DNA of 64,000 nt from Bacteroidaceae bacterium (GCA_017615125.1 JAGAAS010000089.1:1-64000), one strand, 5' to 3'; positions 8,435 to 17,158 are shown, counted from the stretch's first letter. Notes: generated from the sequence alone by a model not told the origin. Numbers and translations are program-made.

Positions 8435-9091
8435 TCAGACTTGAAGAGGAAGGAACGGGCTGCTGACAACCGTCAGCACGTACTCGGGACGAAAATGATA
8501 CTGAGCCTGCAGGGGATGACGGAACCCCTTTGCACAAAGCGCACACGTGCCCGAATCGCCTACCCTATTGTCTGGGACAACCCGGATTTCGCGGAGCAAG
8601 TCCAATCCCGTCATATCCAGCAACTTGTATGCCGACTCCTTTGTCGACCACATCAGCAGCTCGTACTCGGGCGAAGGCTGTGTGCCGAAGACATTTGCGG
8701 CGAGACGCTCTTCGCGGCTTATGAACCGATCTGCAGCACGCAACACTCTGTCGGAACGTCGCTCTATATCAATACCCACACGTTGTTCTTTGTCCCAAGC
8801 CAGAGCCGCCCAATGAGTCGTGTGGGAGATACTGATCTGATAAGCTCCATCTTTAAGGAAAGGACGCCCCGAAGGAAGATAGCCTATGGGATGTCCCTCG
8901 CCGAGAACCAGCTGGAGGAGCACTCTTACCGCCAGCCTTTCGGTGCGTCGCGCCCGGCTTCTCGCCTTCAGCACATCGGAAACATCCACAGCGTCGGAGA
9001 GCATTCCCCGCAAGGTTTCCTCCGTCTCGGCGATATGCCACACGGCAAATCCCGAAGCACCGTCAGCAGAACGTACTTGCTCAAACAGCAT
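8435..9091 (-). CDS. 4'-phosphopantetheinyl transferase (Sfp type)
   Basis: 218 residues. It transfers phosphopantetheine from CoA to a serine of carrier proteins. The motif ISISHT (86-91), the metal-binding GIDIE (106-110) and WSTKESAYKL (148-157) are the three signature blocks of the Sfp/AcpT superfamily. Its length resembles Sfp-type enzymes rather than the ~120-residue AcpS. The start codon overlaps the end of gldE by 11 bp, so it is probably the last gene of ssb-gldE-PPTase. Confidence 0.9.
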   Translation of the reverse strand: MLFEQVRSADGASGFAVWHIAETEETLRGMLSDAVDVSDVLKARSRARRTERLAVRVLLQLVLGEGHPIGYLPSGRPFLKDGAYQISISHTTHWAALAWDKEQRVGIDIERRSDRVLRAADRFISREERLAANVFGTQPSPEYELLMWSTKESAYKLLDMTGLDLLREIRVVPDNRVGDSGTCALCAKGFRHPLQAQYHFRPEYVLTVVSSPFLPLQV

Positions 9092-10388
9092 GGATGATGA
9101 CTTTTACTTTCACAATGCGACGATCGTCCATCTCGAGCACCTCGAAGGAGAAGTTCCTGTAGTTGATTACCTCGTTCTGACGCGGGAAGTCGCCTTTTAT
9201 CTCCAGGAGAAGGCCCGCAAGCGAGTCGGCGTCTCCTGCCACTTCATCGAAGGTAACATCGTCGATGTCAAGCACTTTGCAGAAGTCGGACAGCAGCGTC
9301 TTTGCCTCGAAGATGTACGTGTTGTTGTTGAGGCGCGTATAGCTTTTGTCGGCTTCGTCGTATTCGTCGTTGATTTCCCCAACGATCTCTTCGAGGATGT
9401 CCTCCATCGTCACCATTCCGAGAGTACCTCCGTACTCATCGACAACGATCGCTATATGCCGCTTGTCGCGCTGAAACTCGCGGAGAAGCTCGTCGATCTG
9501 CTTTGTTTCAGGCACAAACACGGGCTTTCGTATCAGCTTCTGCCAGGCGAAGTCGGGACCCTCGTTCAGATGCGGCAGCAAATCCTTTATATAGAGTATT
9601 CCCTTGATGTTGTCTACTGTATCGTCGTAGACGGGTATGCGCGAATAGATGTTCTCGGCAACCTGCTTCATCACTTCCGAATAATCTTCGGAGACATCCA
9701 GAGCCATCATGTCGAGGCGCGAAGTCATCACCTCGCGAACCGTTTCGTCGCCGAAGCGGATGATTCCCTCCAGGATATTCTGCTCGGCAGAAATCTCGCG
9801 TTTGTCAGTCAGTTCAAGCGCTTGTTCCAAATCGTCAACCGACAGATTATCCTGCCCCGAAGCTACCTTCTCGGCAAGGGCTGAGGAGTGAGCCAGCAGA
9901 TTGGCAAGAGGAGAAAAGATCTTCGTCAAAGCGAAAATGCCGGGTGAAGCCTTCCGGCAGAAGCGAAGAGGAGCGTTGGCCGAATAGAGCTTGGGCATCA
10001 CCTCGCCGAAAAGCAACAAGACGAACGTCAGCAGCACCGTGATGCAGAGGAACTCAACCCACGGGGCACCGAAATGGAAGATGTTCATCAGCGCATAGTT
10101 GCTTAACAGGACAATCGTTACGTTGATGAGATTATTCGAGATAAGGATGGAAGCGAGGAGCTTCTCGGAGTCGTCGAGAAGGCGGCAGATGAGCTGATCG
10201 TGCATGCTGTCGCTCTCCTTGATAATCGCTTTGTCCGATGGAGACAGAGCAAAGAAAGCCGTTTCGGAAGCTGACACGAAGCCCGAGCAGACAAGCAGCA
10301 GGGCGACAAGCGCAAGAGCGATAATCGCTCCTGCAGAAGGGGCGGTTACCGAAAGCGCCGCAGAAAGGATGAAAAGCAGATTCGACAC
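9081..10388 (-). CDS. gldE: GldE-like CNNM/CorC-HlyC family membrane protein
   Basis: 435 residues from a GTG start 12 bp after ssb. The N-terminal DUF21/CNNM transmembrane domain (about 1-190) contains SGFVSASETAFFALSPSD. A CBS pair follows (about 205-330, including REVMTSRLDMMALDVSED and HIAIVVDEYGGTLGMVTMED), then a CorC_HlyC domain. The position next to ssb, with mutY nearby, is the typical location of gldE in Bacteroidota. In non-gliding members it is more likely a Mg/Co-related ion transporter or regulator; no other gld genes are seen here. Confidence 0.87.
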   Translation of the reverse strand: MSNLLFILSAALSVTAPSAGAIIALALVALLLVCSGFVSASETAFFALSPSDKAIIKESDSMHDQLICRLLDDSEKLLASILISNNLINVTIVLLSNYALMNIFHFGAPWVEFLCITVLLTFVLLLFGEVMPKLYSANAPLRFCRKASPGIFALTKIFSPLANLLAHSSALAEKVASGQDNLSVDDLEQALELTDKREISAEQNILEGIIRFGDETVREVMTSRLDMMALDVSEDYSEVMKQVAENIYSRIPVYDDTVDNIKGILYIKDLLPHLNEGPDFAWQKLIRKPVFVPETKQIDELLREFQRDKRHIAIVVDEYGGTLGMVTMEDILEEIVGEINDEYDEADKSYTRLNNNTYIFEAKTLLSDFCKVLDIDDVTFDEVAGDADSLAGLLLEIKGDFPRQNEVINYRNFSFEVLEMDDRRIVKVKVIIHAV

Positions 10389-10400
10389 TTGACAAAGGGT

Positions 10401-10802
10401 TTATTTCGGCAGGTTATCGGCTGTGACGTCTTCGGGAAGCACGGGCGACGCGCCCTTCTCGCCCGACTGAGAACGCGACATCAGCTCGAAGTTCTCGCCG
10501 TAGACTTCGGTGACGGTACGATGAATACCACTTGCATCGTCGTAACTGCGCGTACGAAGCTTGCCTTCCACATAGAGCTTATCGCCCTTATGCACCAGCT
10601 CTTCGACCGTCTCGGCTATTTTTCCCCAGAAAACGATATTGTGCCATTCGGTACGGTTGGGAACTTCCGTCCCGTTCTGTAATGTATAGCCCCGCTCCGT
10701 CGTTGCCAGAGGGAAGCTGGCGACAGCGTTGCCGGTATCGAAATAACGCACTTGAGGCTCGCGCCCCACATTGCCAATAAGAATAACTTTATTAACTGAC
10801 AT
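10401..10802 (-). CDS. ssb: Single-stranded DNA-binding protein
   Basis: 133 residues. The OB-fold domain (about 1-110) starts MSVNKVILIGNVGREPQVRY and contains TEWHNIVFWGKIAE and KGDKLYVEGKLRTRSYDD. It coats ssDNA in replication and repair. The tail is short and ends ADNLPK. The usual acidic tip of bacterial SSB is DDDxPF or DDLPF, so both an acidic residue and the terminal Phe are missing, which could weaken partner recruitment. First gene of ssb-gldE-PPTase. Confidence 0.95.
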   Translation of the reverse strand: MSVNKVILIGNVGREPQVRYFDTGNAVASFPLATTERGYTLQNGTEVPNRTEWHNIVFWGKIAETVEELVHKGDKLYVEGKLRTRSYDDASGIHRTVTEVYGENFELMSRSQSGEKGASPVLPEDVTADNLPK

Positions 10803-10911
10803 AATCGTAACTATCTGATACTTTGTATAATGTTGTTAGGAAGAAAACAGGAGGAAACAAGCGTTGCGATAAGAATAACACATACGTCTTCACCTATTAT
10901 GCATCCGACGA

Positions 10912-10942
10912 CAAAGATAATACATTATTCCTTATCTGTAAA
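10912..10942 (-). promoter_or_regulatory. Promoter of ssb-gldE-PPTase
   Basis: Minus strand: TTTA (10939-10942), 19-nt spacer, TATCTTTG (10912-10919). One mismatch in the -33 box. It implies a leader of about 105 nt before ssb, long for this genome, in which I see no obvious structure. Confidence 0.6.
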
Positions 10943-10961
10943 GAAAAATGCAAAAAAGCGA

Positions 10962-11942
10962 CTACTCAAGCAAAATCTGCACAAGACGCGGGAGGGCATA
11001 CTTGTCAATCTCGCTGCGACGAACGACGATACATCCTTCCCGCTGGGGCAAAGGACCCGGGAGCACGCGATGATAGAGCTTTGCGTGGATTATCTGATGC
11101 GAGAGAACATGCCGCACGCTCTTTACAGGAAGCATCTCCTCTTCGGCATCACTACTTTCCACCTCCTTCAAAGGCAGCTCGTACAGCCCGCGCCAGATAT
11201 CGTCGGCATCACGCTTATGCAGATAAAGGCTCTCGCCGTCCTCAATCAGGAAGTAATGGAAAAAACGGTCTGTCACCTTCGTCCGATGAGATTTGCAGGG
11301 AAGCACGCCCACAAGACCACGTGCGAGAGCGAGACATTTGTCAGCTAAAGGGCAGACGCTACAGTCGGGAGAAGACGGCACACATTGCAAGGCGCCGAAT
11401 TCCATCACGGCCTGATTATATCTTGCCGATTGTCCTTCGGGAAGCAACGACTGCGCAAACTGCTCCACGAGGCGTTTTCCGGCTTTTGAATCGATCGGCT
11501 CCTCGATAGCAAACAAACGCGACATAACCCGGCATACGTTCCCGTCGACTACCGCGCAAGGAAGGCCAAAGGCAAAAGAGCCGATGGCGGCTGCCGTATA
11601 TGGACCTATACCTTTTAAATTTAAAATACGCTCGAATGTCGACGGGAACTCCCCCAATGAAACAATCTGCCTCGCAGCCGAATGCATGTTGCGCGCACGA
11701 CTATAATACCCCAATCCCTGCCACAGACGCAGCACCTCATCCTCGCTCGCGTGAGCCAACGCCTGAACAGTAGGGAAAGCATCCATGAAACGCAGGAAAT
11801 AGTCATATCCCTGAGCCACTCGCGTTTGCTGGAGAATGATCTCAGAAACCCAGATAGCATAGGGGTCAGACGTCTCGCGCCAAGGGAGGGAACGCTTGTT
11901 CGAGTCGTACCAGTTCATCAGCGTCTGCGAAATGTCTTCCAT
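10962..11942 (-). CDS. mutY: A/G-specific adenine glycosylase
   Basis: 326 residues from the ATG at 11942. It removes adenine mispaired with 8-oxoguanine. Glu34 in SEIILQQT and Asp133 in VVDGNV are the catalytic pair around the helix-hairpin-helix LNLKGIGPYTAAAIG. The [4Fe-4S] ligands are Cys187, Cys194, Cys197 and Cys203 with the standard C-x6-C-x2-C-x5-C spacing. A C-terminal NUDIX-like 8-oxoG recognition domain follows. An upstream in-frame start at 11990 would add 16 atypical residues and was not used. Confidence 0.96.
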   Translation of the reverse strand: MEDISQTLMNWYDSNKRSLPWRETSDPYAIWVSEIILQQTRVAQGYDYFLRFMDAFPTVQALAHASEDEVLRLWQGLGYYSRARNMHSAARQIVSLGEFPSTFERILNLKGIGPYTAAAIGSFAFGLPCAVVDGNVCRVMSRLFAIEEPIDSKAGKRLVEQFAQSLLPEGQSARYNQAVMEFGALQCVPSSPDCSVCPLADKCLALARGLVGVLPCKSHRTKVTDRFFHYFLIEDGESLYLHKRDADDIWRGLYELPLKEVESSDAEEEMLPVKSVRHVLSHQIIHAKLYHRVLPGPLPQREGCIVVRRSEIDKYALPRLVQILLE

Positions 11943-12047
11943 TCGTTTTTTCTCCTTTTCATCGTGACAAAAGTACCAAAAAAGCGCCATTTGATGAAAA
12001 AAACAACAAAAAAAGTTCCAATATTTTTTTAATCAAAGAAAAAGCTA

Positions 12048-12055
12048 TATATTTG
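12048..12055 (+). promoter_or_regulatory. -7 box of the HU gene
   Basis: TATATTTG at 12048-12055 with a T-rich stretch at the -33 distance but no clean TTTG. The leader would be about 46 nt. Confidence 0.45.
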
Positions 12056-12104
12056 CAAGCCAAAAAAATAACGAATAGTGTAAAACATATAAAAATTAAA
12101 GAAA

Positions 12105-12380
12105 ATGACAAAACAAGAAGTTGTAAACGAAATCTCTGCAAAGACTGGTGTTGACAAAGCAGATGCTCTGAAGTGTGTTGAAGCCTTCATGGAAGTAGTA
12201 AAGGAATCCCTCATCAACGAAGAGAATGTATATCTCCGCGGATTCGGTAGCTTTATCCTGAAGAAGAGAGCCGAGAAGACCGCCCGCAATATCTCCAAGA
12301 ACACGACCCTCGTTGTTCCCGAGCACAACATCCCCGCCTTCAAGCCCGCTAAGATTTTCATGAAAGGCGTTAAGAAGTAA
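12105..12380 (+). CDS. HU/IHF-family DNA-binding protein
   Basis: 91 residues, typical HU length, starting MTKQEVVNEISAKTGVDKAD with VYLRGFGSFILKKR in the beta region. The arm region carries RNISKNTTLVVPEHNIPAFK, where the proline that intercalates into DNA is present (PEHNIPAFKP). It bends and compacts DNA as a dimer. It is followed 26 bp later by the small basic peptide gene and then a terminator. Confidence 0.95.
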   Translation: MTKQEVVNEISAKTGVDKADALKCVEAFMEVVKESLINEENVYLRGFGSFILKKRAEKTARNISKNTTLVVPEHNIPAFKPAKIFMKGVKK

Positions 12381-12406
12381 TCAGATAACCCCATAATATT
12401 AACATT

Positions 12407-12496
12407 ATGCCAAACGGAAAGAAGAAAAAAAGACATAAAATGTCTACGCACAAACGTAAAAAACGTTTGCGCAAGAACAGACATAAGAGCAAATAA
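12407..12496 (+). CDS. Small basic AURKAIP1/COX24-type ribosomal peptide (bS22/mS38-like)
   Basis: 29 residues: MPNGKKKKRHKMSTHKR, then KKRLRKNRHKSK. More than half are Lys or Arg. The pattern KKRxKMxxHKxRKRLRKxR matches the COX24/AURKAIP1 C-terminal domain. Mitochondrial mS38 and actinobacterial bS22 belong to that family and bind the small ribosomal subunit near the decoding region. Short genes of this type are annotated next to HU and RNase G in Bacteroidales. The ATG lies 26 bp after the HU stop and the terminator follows 17 bp after the TAA. Ribosome binding is inferred from the family. Confidence 0.8.
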   Translation: MPNGKKKKRHKMSTHKRKKRLRKNRHKSK

Positions 12497-12513
12497 GCTT
12501 TTATGAGGACCTA

Positions 12514-12570
12514 CAAAGAACAAACATCTTAGCGCTTTTGCCTAACGGAGGTTTGTTCTTTGCTCTTTAT
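12514..12570 (+). terminator. Terminator after HU and the basic peptide
   Basis: A perfect 12-bp stem, CAAAGAACAAAC (12514-12525) / GTTTGTTCTTTG (12551-12562), with a 25-nt loop and a following T-rich tract. It ends 28 bp before the RNase G start, so RNase G probably has its own promoter or depends on read-through. Confidence 0.65.
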
Positions 12571-12597
12571 TTGAAAACCCTATCAGTTAGTTAGAAA

Positions 12598-14193
12598 GTG
12601 ACAAGCGAACTTTTTATTGATGTACAGCCCAAGGAGATAACCATCGCCCTTACCGAAGACAAGGACCTGGTTGAGTTCCAGCGTGAAGGACGCGAGGCGT
12701 CTTACTCCGTGGGCAACATGTATTGGGGACGCGTGAAGAAAATCATGCCTGCCCTGAATGCATGTTTCGTTGATGTAGGTTCAGGAAAAGAAGCTTTCCT
12801 TCACTATCAAGATCTGGGCAATCGATTCAATTCCTACCAAAAGTACATCAAGCAGGTTACCAGCGACAAGAAGAAGCTCTACCCCTACGCCAAAGCCTCC
12901 ATCATGCCCGAGCTTCCCAAGGAAGGAAGCATCTCGAACATTCTGCAACAAGGGCAGGAGATTATGGTGCAGGTAACAAAGGAACCTATCAGTACGAAAG
13001 GGCCACGAATCACTTGCGACTTGTCGTTCGCAGGACGATTCCTCGTCTTAGTCCCTTTCTCCGACAAAGTGTCGGTATCCACAAAAATCAAGTCATCCGA
13101 AGAACGCGCGCGTCTGAAGCAACTTCTGCAGAGCATCAAGCCCAAAAACTTCGGAGTAATCGTACGTACTGTCGCTGAAGGCAAACGAGTAGCCGAGCTC
13201 GATGCCGAACTGAACGTCCTCGTCAACCAATGGGACGATGTCATCCGCCGAGTGCAGAAAGCCGAGAAGGCACCCCTCCTTATATACGAAGAGTCAAGCC
13301 GCGCCGTAGCTATGCTGCGCGACGTGTTCAATCCCTCCTACGAGAACATCTACGTCAACGACGAGGCTACCTTCAAGCAGATCAAGGACTACGTCTCGCT
13401 CATTGCGCCCGACCTCTCGCACATCGTCAAGCACTACACAGGCAACCTCCCCATCTTCGACAATTTCGGGCTCACGAAGCAAATCAAGTCGTCTTTCGGA
13501 CGCATCGTGCCCTATAAGGGAGGCGCCTACCTGGTTATAGACCACACCGAAGCCCTTCATGCCGTTGACGTGAACAGCGGGAACCGCTCGCGCGGCAACA
13601 CGAACCAAGAGGAAAACGCTATCGACGTAAACCTGGGTGCCGCAGACGAGCTCGCACGACAGTTGAGACTTCGCGATATGGGAGGAATTATCATCGTCGA
13701 TTTCATCGATATGGATACTGCCGAAAACAGGCAGAAACTCTACGAGCGCATGTGCGCCAACATGAAAAAGGACCGCGCCAAGCACAACATCCTTCCCCTC
13801 AGCAAGTTCGGGCTTATGCAAATCACGCGCCAGCGTGTGCGCCCAGCTATGGACGTTGATGTGGAAGAGACTTGTCCTACCTGCTTCGGCACAGGAACCA
13901 TCAAGGCGTCAATCCTCTTTACGGATACGCTGGAAAGCAAAATCGATTGTCTGGTAAAGAAACTGAACGTAAAGCGTTTCGACCTACATATCCATCCTTA
14001 CGTTTCTGCATACGTCAATCAGGGCTTCCCCTCGCTGGCTATGAAGTGGAAAATGAAGTATGGATTAGGAATCCGAATCATCCCCAACCAGTCTCTCGCT
14101 CTGCTGCAATATCAATTCTACGACAGCAAGCACAACGAGATCGACATGAAGGAGGAACACGAGTTTATCGGAAAGCAAAACCCTAAAGTATAG
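12598..14193 (+). CDS. rng: Ribonuclease G/E family endoribonuclease
   Basis: 531 residues from a GTG start. An S1 RNA-binding domain (about 38-125, with GNMYWGRVKKIMPALNACFV) precedes the catalytic DNase I-like domain carrying the metal-binding DVNSG and DFIDM segments. A Zn-link with CPTCFGTG (around residue 425) follows. The length and the absence of a C-terminal degradosome scaffold place it nearer RNase G (CafA) than RNase E. It processes rRNA 5' ends and decays mRNA. Adjacent to HU as in other Bacteroidales. Confidence 0.93.
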   Translation: MTSELFIDVQPKEITIALTEDKDLVEFQREGREASYSVGNMYWGRVKKIMPALNACFVDVGSGKEAFLHYQDLGNRFNSYQKYIKQVTSDKKKLYPYAKASIMPELPKEGSISNILQQGQEIMVQVTKEPISTKGPRITCDLSFAGRFLVLVPFSDKVSVSTKIKSSEERARLKQLLQSIKPKNFGVIVRTVAEGKRVAELDAELNVLVNQWDDVIRRVQKAEKAPLLIYEESSRAVAMLRDVFNPSYENIYVNDEATFKQIKDYVSLIAPDLSHIVKHYTGNLPIFDNFGLTKQIKSSFGRIVPYKGGAYLVIDHTEALHAVDVNSGNRSRGNTNQEENAIDVNLGAADELARQLRLRDMGGIIIVDFIDMDTAENRQKLYERMCANMKKDRAKHNILPLSKFGLMQITRQRVRPAMDVDVEETCPTCFGTGTIKASILFTDTLESKIDCLVKKLNVKRFDLHIHPYVSAYVNQGFPSLAMKWKMKYGLGIRIIPNQSLALLQYQFYDSKHNEIDMKEEHEFIGKQNPKV

Positions 14194-14250
14194 AAACAAA
14201 AGAATAACGCCGTAAAGGACAATTTGTTACACACCAAAGGGTAAAGTAAA

Positions 14251-14292
14251 GAAGAGGGCCGAACTTTAAGTTTCAGCCCTCTTCCTTTTTTA
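14251..14292 (+). terminator. Terminator of rng
   Basis: GAAGAGGGC (14251-14259) pairs with GCCCTCTTC (14276-14284), followed directly by CTTTTTTATTTTT. Canonical Rho-independent shape. Confidence 0.85.
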
Positions 14293-14352
14293 TTTTTCCT
14301 ATCTTGAAAAGCAAATTTCCCTCCCCTGAAAACGATAAAGGAAGTATACGAA

Positions 14353-14436
14353 ATTATGAAGAAAGAATCTCGCCGTATGAAGAAAGAAAAATATTTTTTC
14401 CCTTCTCGAAAAAAAATTTTGAAGAAAGAATAATTT
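14353..14436. repeat. Mosaic intergenic repeat, copy 1
   Basis: Contains ATCTCGCCGTATGAAGAAAG, a CCCTTCTCG block and the AATTTT-GAAGAAAGAATAATTT end block shared with copies at 41 kb and 46 kb. It lies between the convergent ends of rng and the symporter gene, downstream of the rng terminator. Confidence 0.8.
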
Positions 14437-14476
14437 GATTTGGACAAAGCATATTGAGAGCATGCAGGAAGATGCC

Positions 14477-15946
14477 CTACTCCCATCCCTCAAGCTTGTC
14501 GCAAATATCAGGAAAAACTTCTTTCTTGTGGAAGACAGGGCTGCGGAATCCCTTCCGCTTCTGCGCCCGATAGTCGTCGAGCAAACGGAAGGCATAACGC
14601 CCAAGCAGGAGAATAGCCAAGAGATTGAAGGTAGTCATCAGCGCCATAAAAAGATCTGCTATCGCCCAGACGGTATCAAGGCTTGCCAACGCGCCGAAAA
14701 CAACCATTCCTGCCGAGCAAAAGCGATAGATGCCGACGAGAAGCCTCTCTGACGCGTGTCCCTTCAGCATGAAGTGCATATTTGCCTCACCATAATAGTA
14801 GTTTCCTATCAGGCTGCTGAAGACAAAGAAGAGCAACGCCACAGCCACGAAGCTGCCTCCCGCCTTTCCTATCTGCGACGAAAGGGCAAGCTGAGTCAGC
14901 TGCACGCCTTCTGCATCCGGATTCAACGCGGCTCCGCTACAGAGGATGATGAACGCTGTGCACGAGCATATTACCAACGTATCCGTAAAAACGCCTAACG
15001 CCTGGATGAGTCCCTGCTTCACAGGATGCGATGTATGGGCAGTCGCAGCTGCATTAGGCGCCGAACCCTCGCCTGCCTCGTTGCTGAACAGCCCGCGCTT
15101 GACTCCCTGCATGATTGCTCCTCCCATCAGTCCGCCTGCAGCCTGCCTGAAGCCGAATGCTCCCTCAAAAATCATGCGGAACACGCCCGGAAGCGACGAT
15201 ACATTCATCAGCACCACAATAAGGGCAAGCGAAATGTATCCCAGAGCCATAAACGGCACGATGACGCTGCTGAAATGCGCTATGCGATGTATTCCGCCGA
15301 AGATAATCAGAAGCATGATAGCCGAGAGCACAAGGCCCACTATCAGCCGGCTCCACCCAAAAGCGCCGTCCAAAGCGGCACAGAGCGTGTTGCTCTGAAC
15401 AGAATTGTACGAGAGCCCGAACGTCAGCGTGATGAGCACAGCAAAAACCATTCCCATCCATCGACGCCCCAATCCGCGTTCCATATAGTATGCAGGGCCT
15501 CCTACAAAGGAATCCTTACCTTTTATCTTGAACAGCTGCGCCAACGTACTTTCCACGAAAGCCGTAGCAGAGCCCAGCAAGGCTGTTATCCACATCCAGA
15601 AGACAGCCCCGGGCCCACCTACCGCAATAGCGCAGGCTACGCCCGCCAAGTTTCCCGTTCCTACGCGTGTAGCAAGCGAGACGGCGAAAGCCTGAAACGA
15701 ACTGATAGGTTTCTTCTTCCTTTTCTGGTGTTTCTTCTCCCCACAGGCTTCTTTCGACTGGATATCCTCCGATGCAGGTTCCTCGAGCTTATTTGCCGAC
15801 TCCCCCAGCAGGCGGAACATCTCGCCTATCATCGTGAACTGCACGCCTTTCGTGCGGATTGTGAACCACAAGGCGCACGCAATCAGCGCGGCTATCAGGA
15901 AGTAGCCCCAGAAGATATTGTTTATCGAGTCGATCAGCTGAATCAT
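14477..15946 (-). CDS. Sodium:alanine/glycine symporter (AGCS family)
   Basis: 489 residues, about 10-11 membrane helices. Signature blocks are AVSLATRVGTGNLAGVACAI and GGPGAVFWMWITALLGSATAF. Later segments GLFSNEAGEGSAPNAAATAH and GAALNPDAEGVQL are also typical of the DagA/AlsT family. It imports small neutral amino acids with Na+. Its ATG overlaps the mltG stop by 4 bp, so the two are translationally coupled even though the functions are unrelated. Confidence 0.92.
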   Translation of the reverse strand: MIQLIDSINNIFWGYFLIAALIACALWFTIRTKGVQFTMIGEMFRLLGESANKLEEPASEDIQSKEACGEKKHQKRKKKPISSFQAFAVSLATRVGTGNLAGVACAIAVGGPGAVFWMWITALLGSATAFVESTLAQLFKIKGKDSFVGGPAYYMERGLGRRWMGMVFAVLITLTFGLSYNSVQSNTLCAALDGAFGWSRLIVGLVLSAIMLLIIFGGIHRIAHFSSVIVPFMALGYISLALIVVLMNVSSLPGVFRMIFEGAFGFRQAAGGLMGGAIMQGVKRGLFSNEAGEGSAPNAAATAHTSHPVKQGLIQALGVFTDTLVICSCTAFIILCSGAALNPDAEGVQLTQLALSSQIGKAGGSFVAVALLFFVFSSLIGNYYYGEANMHFMLKGHASERLLVGIYRFCSAGMVVFGALASLDTVWAIADLFMALMTTFNLLAILLLGRYAFRLLDDYRAQKRKGFRSPVFHKKEVFPDICDKLEGWE

Positions 15947-16929
15947 CGGATACCACGCGCGTTTAGGGCTGCCTGATAGCGGGAAGCATTCTTGTTGTGC
16001 TCCGACAAAGTGACGGCAAAGTTATGATAGCCGCTGAAGTCCTCTTTGGCACACATATACAGATAATCGTGCTTTGCGGGATTCAGAACAGCTTCCAGCG
16101 CACGCACTGAAGGGATGCGGATGGGCGTTGGAGGAAGTCCCGCGTGCAGATACGTATTATAAGGAGAGTCAACCTTGAGATGCTCGAAGAGGATTCTGCG
16201 CAGCGTGGGATCTCCTACGGCGTACTTCACCGTTGGATCTGCCTGCAGCAGGATTCCCTTGTGGAGCCGGTTGAGGTACAAGCCTGCCACAACGGGCTTC
16301 TCGTCGTTGCGTGCCGTTTCCTCATCCACAATAGACGCTAACGTAGCTACCTCATCAGGAGTCAGCCCTTGCGCAGCAGCTTTAGCACGCCTATTCTCGT
16401 TCCAGAAACGATCGTGCTCCTTTTGCATACGCTCCACGAAGTCTTCCGGCGAAATAGTCCAATATACCTCATAGGTGTTGGGGATTATCAGCGCCATCTG
16501 CTCGGGTTGTCCGAGCAACGCAGCAAAAGCAGCCGAGTCGGCCATCAGTTTGTTGCCCAGCACGCCTGCCACCTTGTCGAGGTTCCGCGCTGCAGGTATC
16601 ACCACCTTCACGGGAGTTTGGTTCCCCGAGAGAAAGCGAAGCCAAATATCGCGCATGCTGTCTCCACGCTTCACTACATAGTTGCCCGCCTTGAAGGCAG
16701 ACGACCGACGGCTGAGCATCTCGAATCCCCGCACGTCGCAGCCAGCCACTTCACGCACCTTCGCAGTCACCTCCTCGGCAGAAGTCTGGGGATAGAGCTG
16801 GATGTATTGTTCCTCTTCCACTTTCACCAAAGGACTCAGCACAAAGTAATACCCCGCGACGACTGCCAAAGCAGCGATGACGAGCAATACAGAAAGGAAA
16901 GCAAGCAGTTTTTTTCTCGATTTTTTCAT
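15943..16929 (-). CDS. mltG: Endolytic murein transglycosylase MltG
   Basis: 328 residues: a cytoplasmic basic tail, one membrane anchor (about 9-30), a LysM-like periplasmic segment, then the YceG domain. It cuts nascent glycan strands and is thought to set their length. The active-site region reads ASIVDEETARNDEKP with D202, E203 and E204, followed by GLYLNRL, LQADPTVKYA and SPYNTYLHAGLPPTPI, all family hallmarks. Many homologues have Glu at the first acidic position. The CAT of the start lies only about 8 bp from the -7 box at 16938-16945, implying a near-leaderless message. Confidence 0.93.
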   Translation of the reverse strand: MKKSRKKLLAFLSVLLVIAALAVVAGYYFVLSPLVKVEEEQYIQLYPQTSAEEVTAKVREVAGCDVRGFEMLSRRSSAFKAGNYVVKRGDSMRDIWLRFLSGNQTPVKVVIPAARNLDKVAGVLGNKLMADSAAFAALLGQPEQMALIIPNTYEVYWTISPEDFVERMQKEHDRFWNENRRAKAAAQGLTPDEVATLASIVDEETARNDEKPVVAGLYLNRLHKGILLQADPTVKYAVGDPTLRRILFEHLKVDSPYNTYLHAGLPPTPIRIPSVRALEAVLNPAKHDYLYMCAKEDFSGYHNFAVTLSEHNKNASRYQAALNARGIR

Positions 16930-16937
16930 AATTGTTG

Positions 16938-16945
16938 CAAAAATA
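16938..16945 (-). promoter_or_regulatory. -7 box of mltG, very close to the start codon
   Basis: Minus-strand TATTTTTG at 16938-16945 ends 8 nt before the mltG ATG at 16929. The predicted leader is only about 3-5 nt. No clean TTTG is seen at the -33 position. Confidence 0.5.
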
Positions 16946-17049
16946 GCGAAAAAACGGAATTATATGAAGAAAAAACCAGAAAATAAGCGTACATTTGCCC
17001 TTGATAAGAGAAGGAGATTTCTCTTGCCCGAATTATTCTTAACTCATAA

Positions 17050-17140
17050 TTATTTTTTCTTTCTTCAAAAAAATTTTTTCTTTCTTCATACGGCGAGATT
17101 CCTTCTCGAAAAAAAATTTTCCCTTCTCGAAAAATATTCA
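17050..17140. repeat. Mosaic intergenic repeat, copy 2
   Basis: Carries CTTTCTTCATACGGCGAGAT followed by TCCTTCTCG, the exact reverse complement of the block in the copy at 58.5 kb, plus a second CCCTTCTCG unit. It lies between the divergent starts of mltG and the GH51 gene and ends about 20 bp before the GH51 ATG, so it must be in or next to that promoter. Confidence 0.85.
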
Positions 17141-17158
17141 CAATAAAAACATATCAAA

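Noticed and set aside
8886..9884. 332-codon plus-strand frame opposite PPTase and gldE
   Set aside because: Both genes on the minus strand have complete motifs; this frame has none.
14353..14436. Insertion sequence remnant at repeat copy 1
   Set aside because: No coding capacity or target-site duplication is visible; the same modules recur at seven other intergenic sites, so it is a short repeat family.
15026..15976. 316-codon plus-strand frame opposite the AGCS symporter
   Set aside because: Antisense of a fully motif-supported transporter; low-complexity composition.
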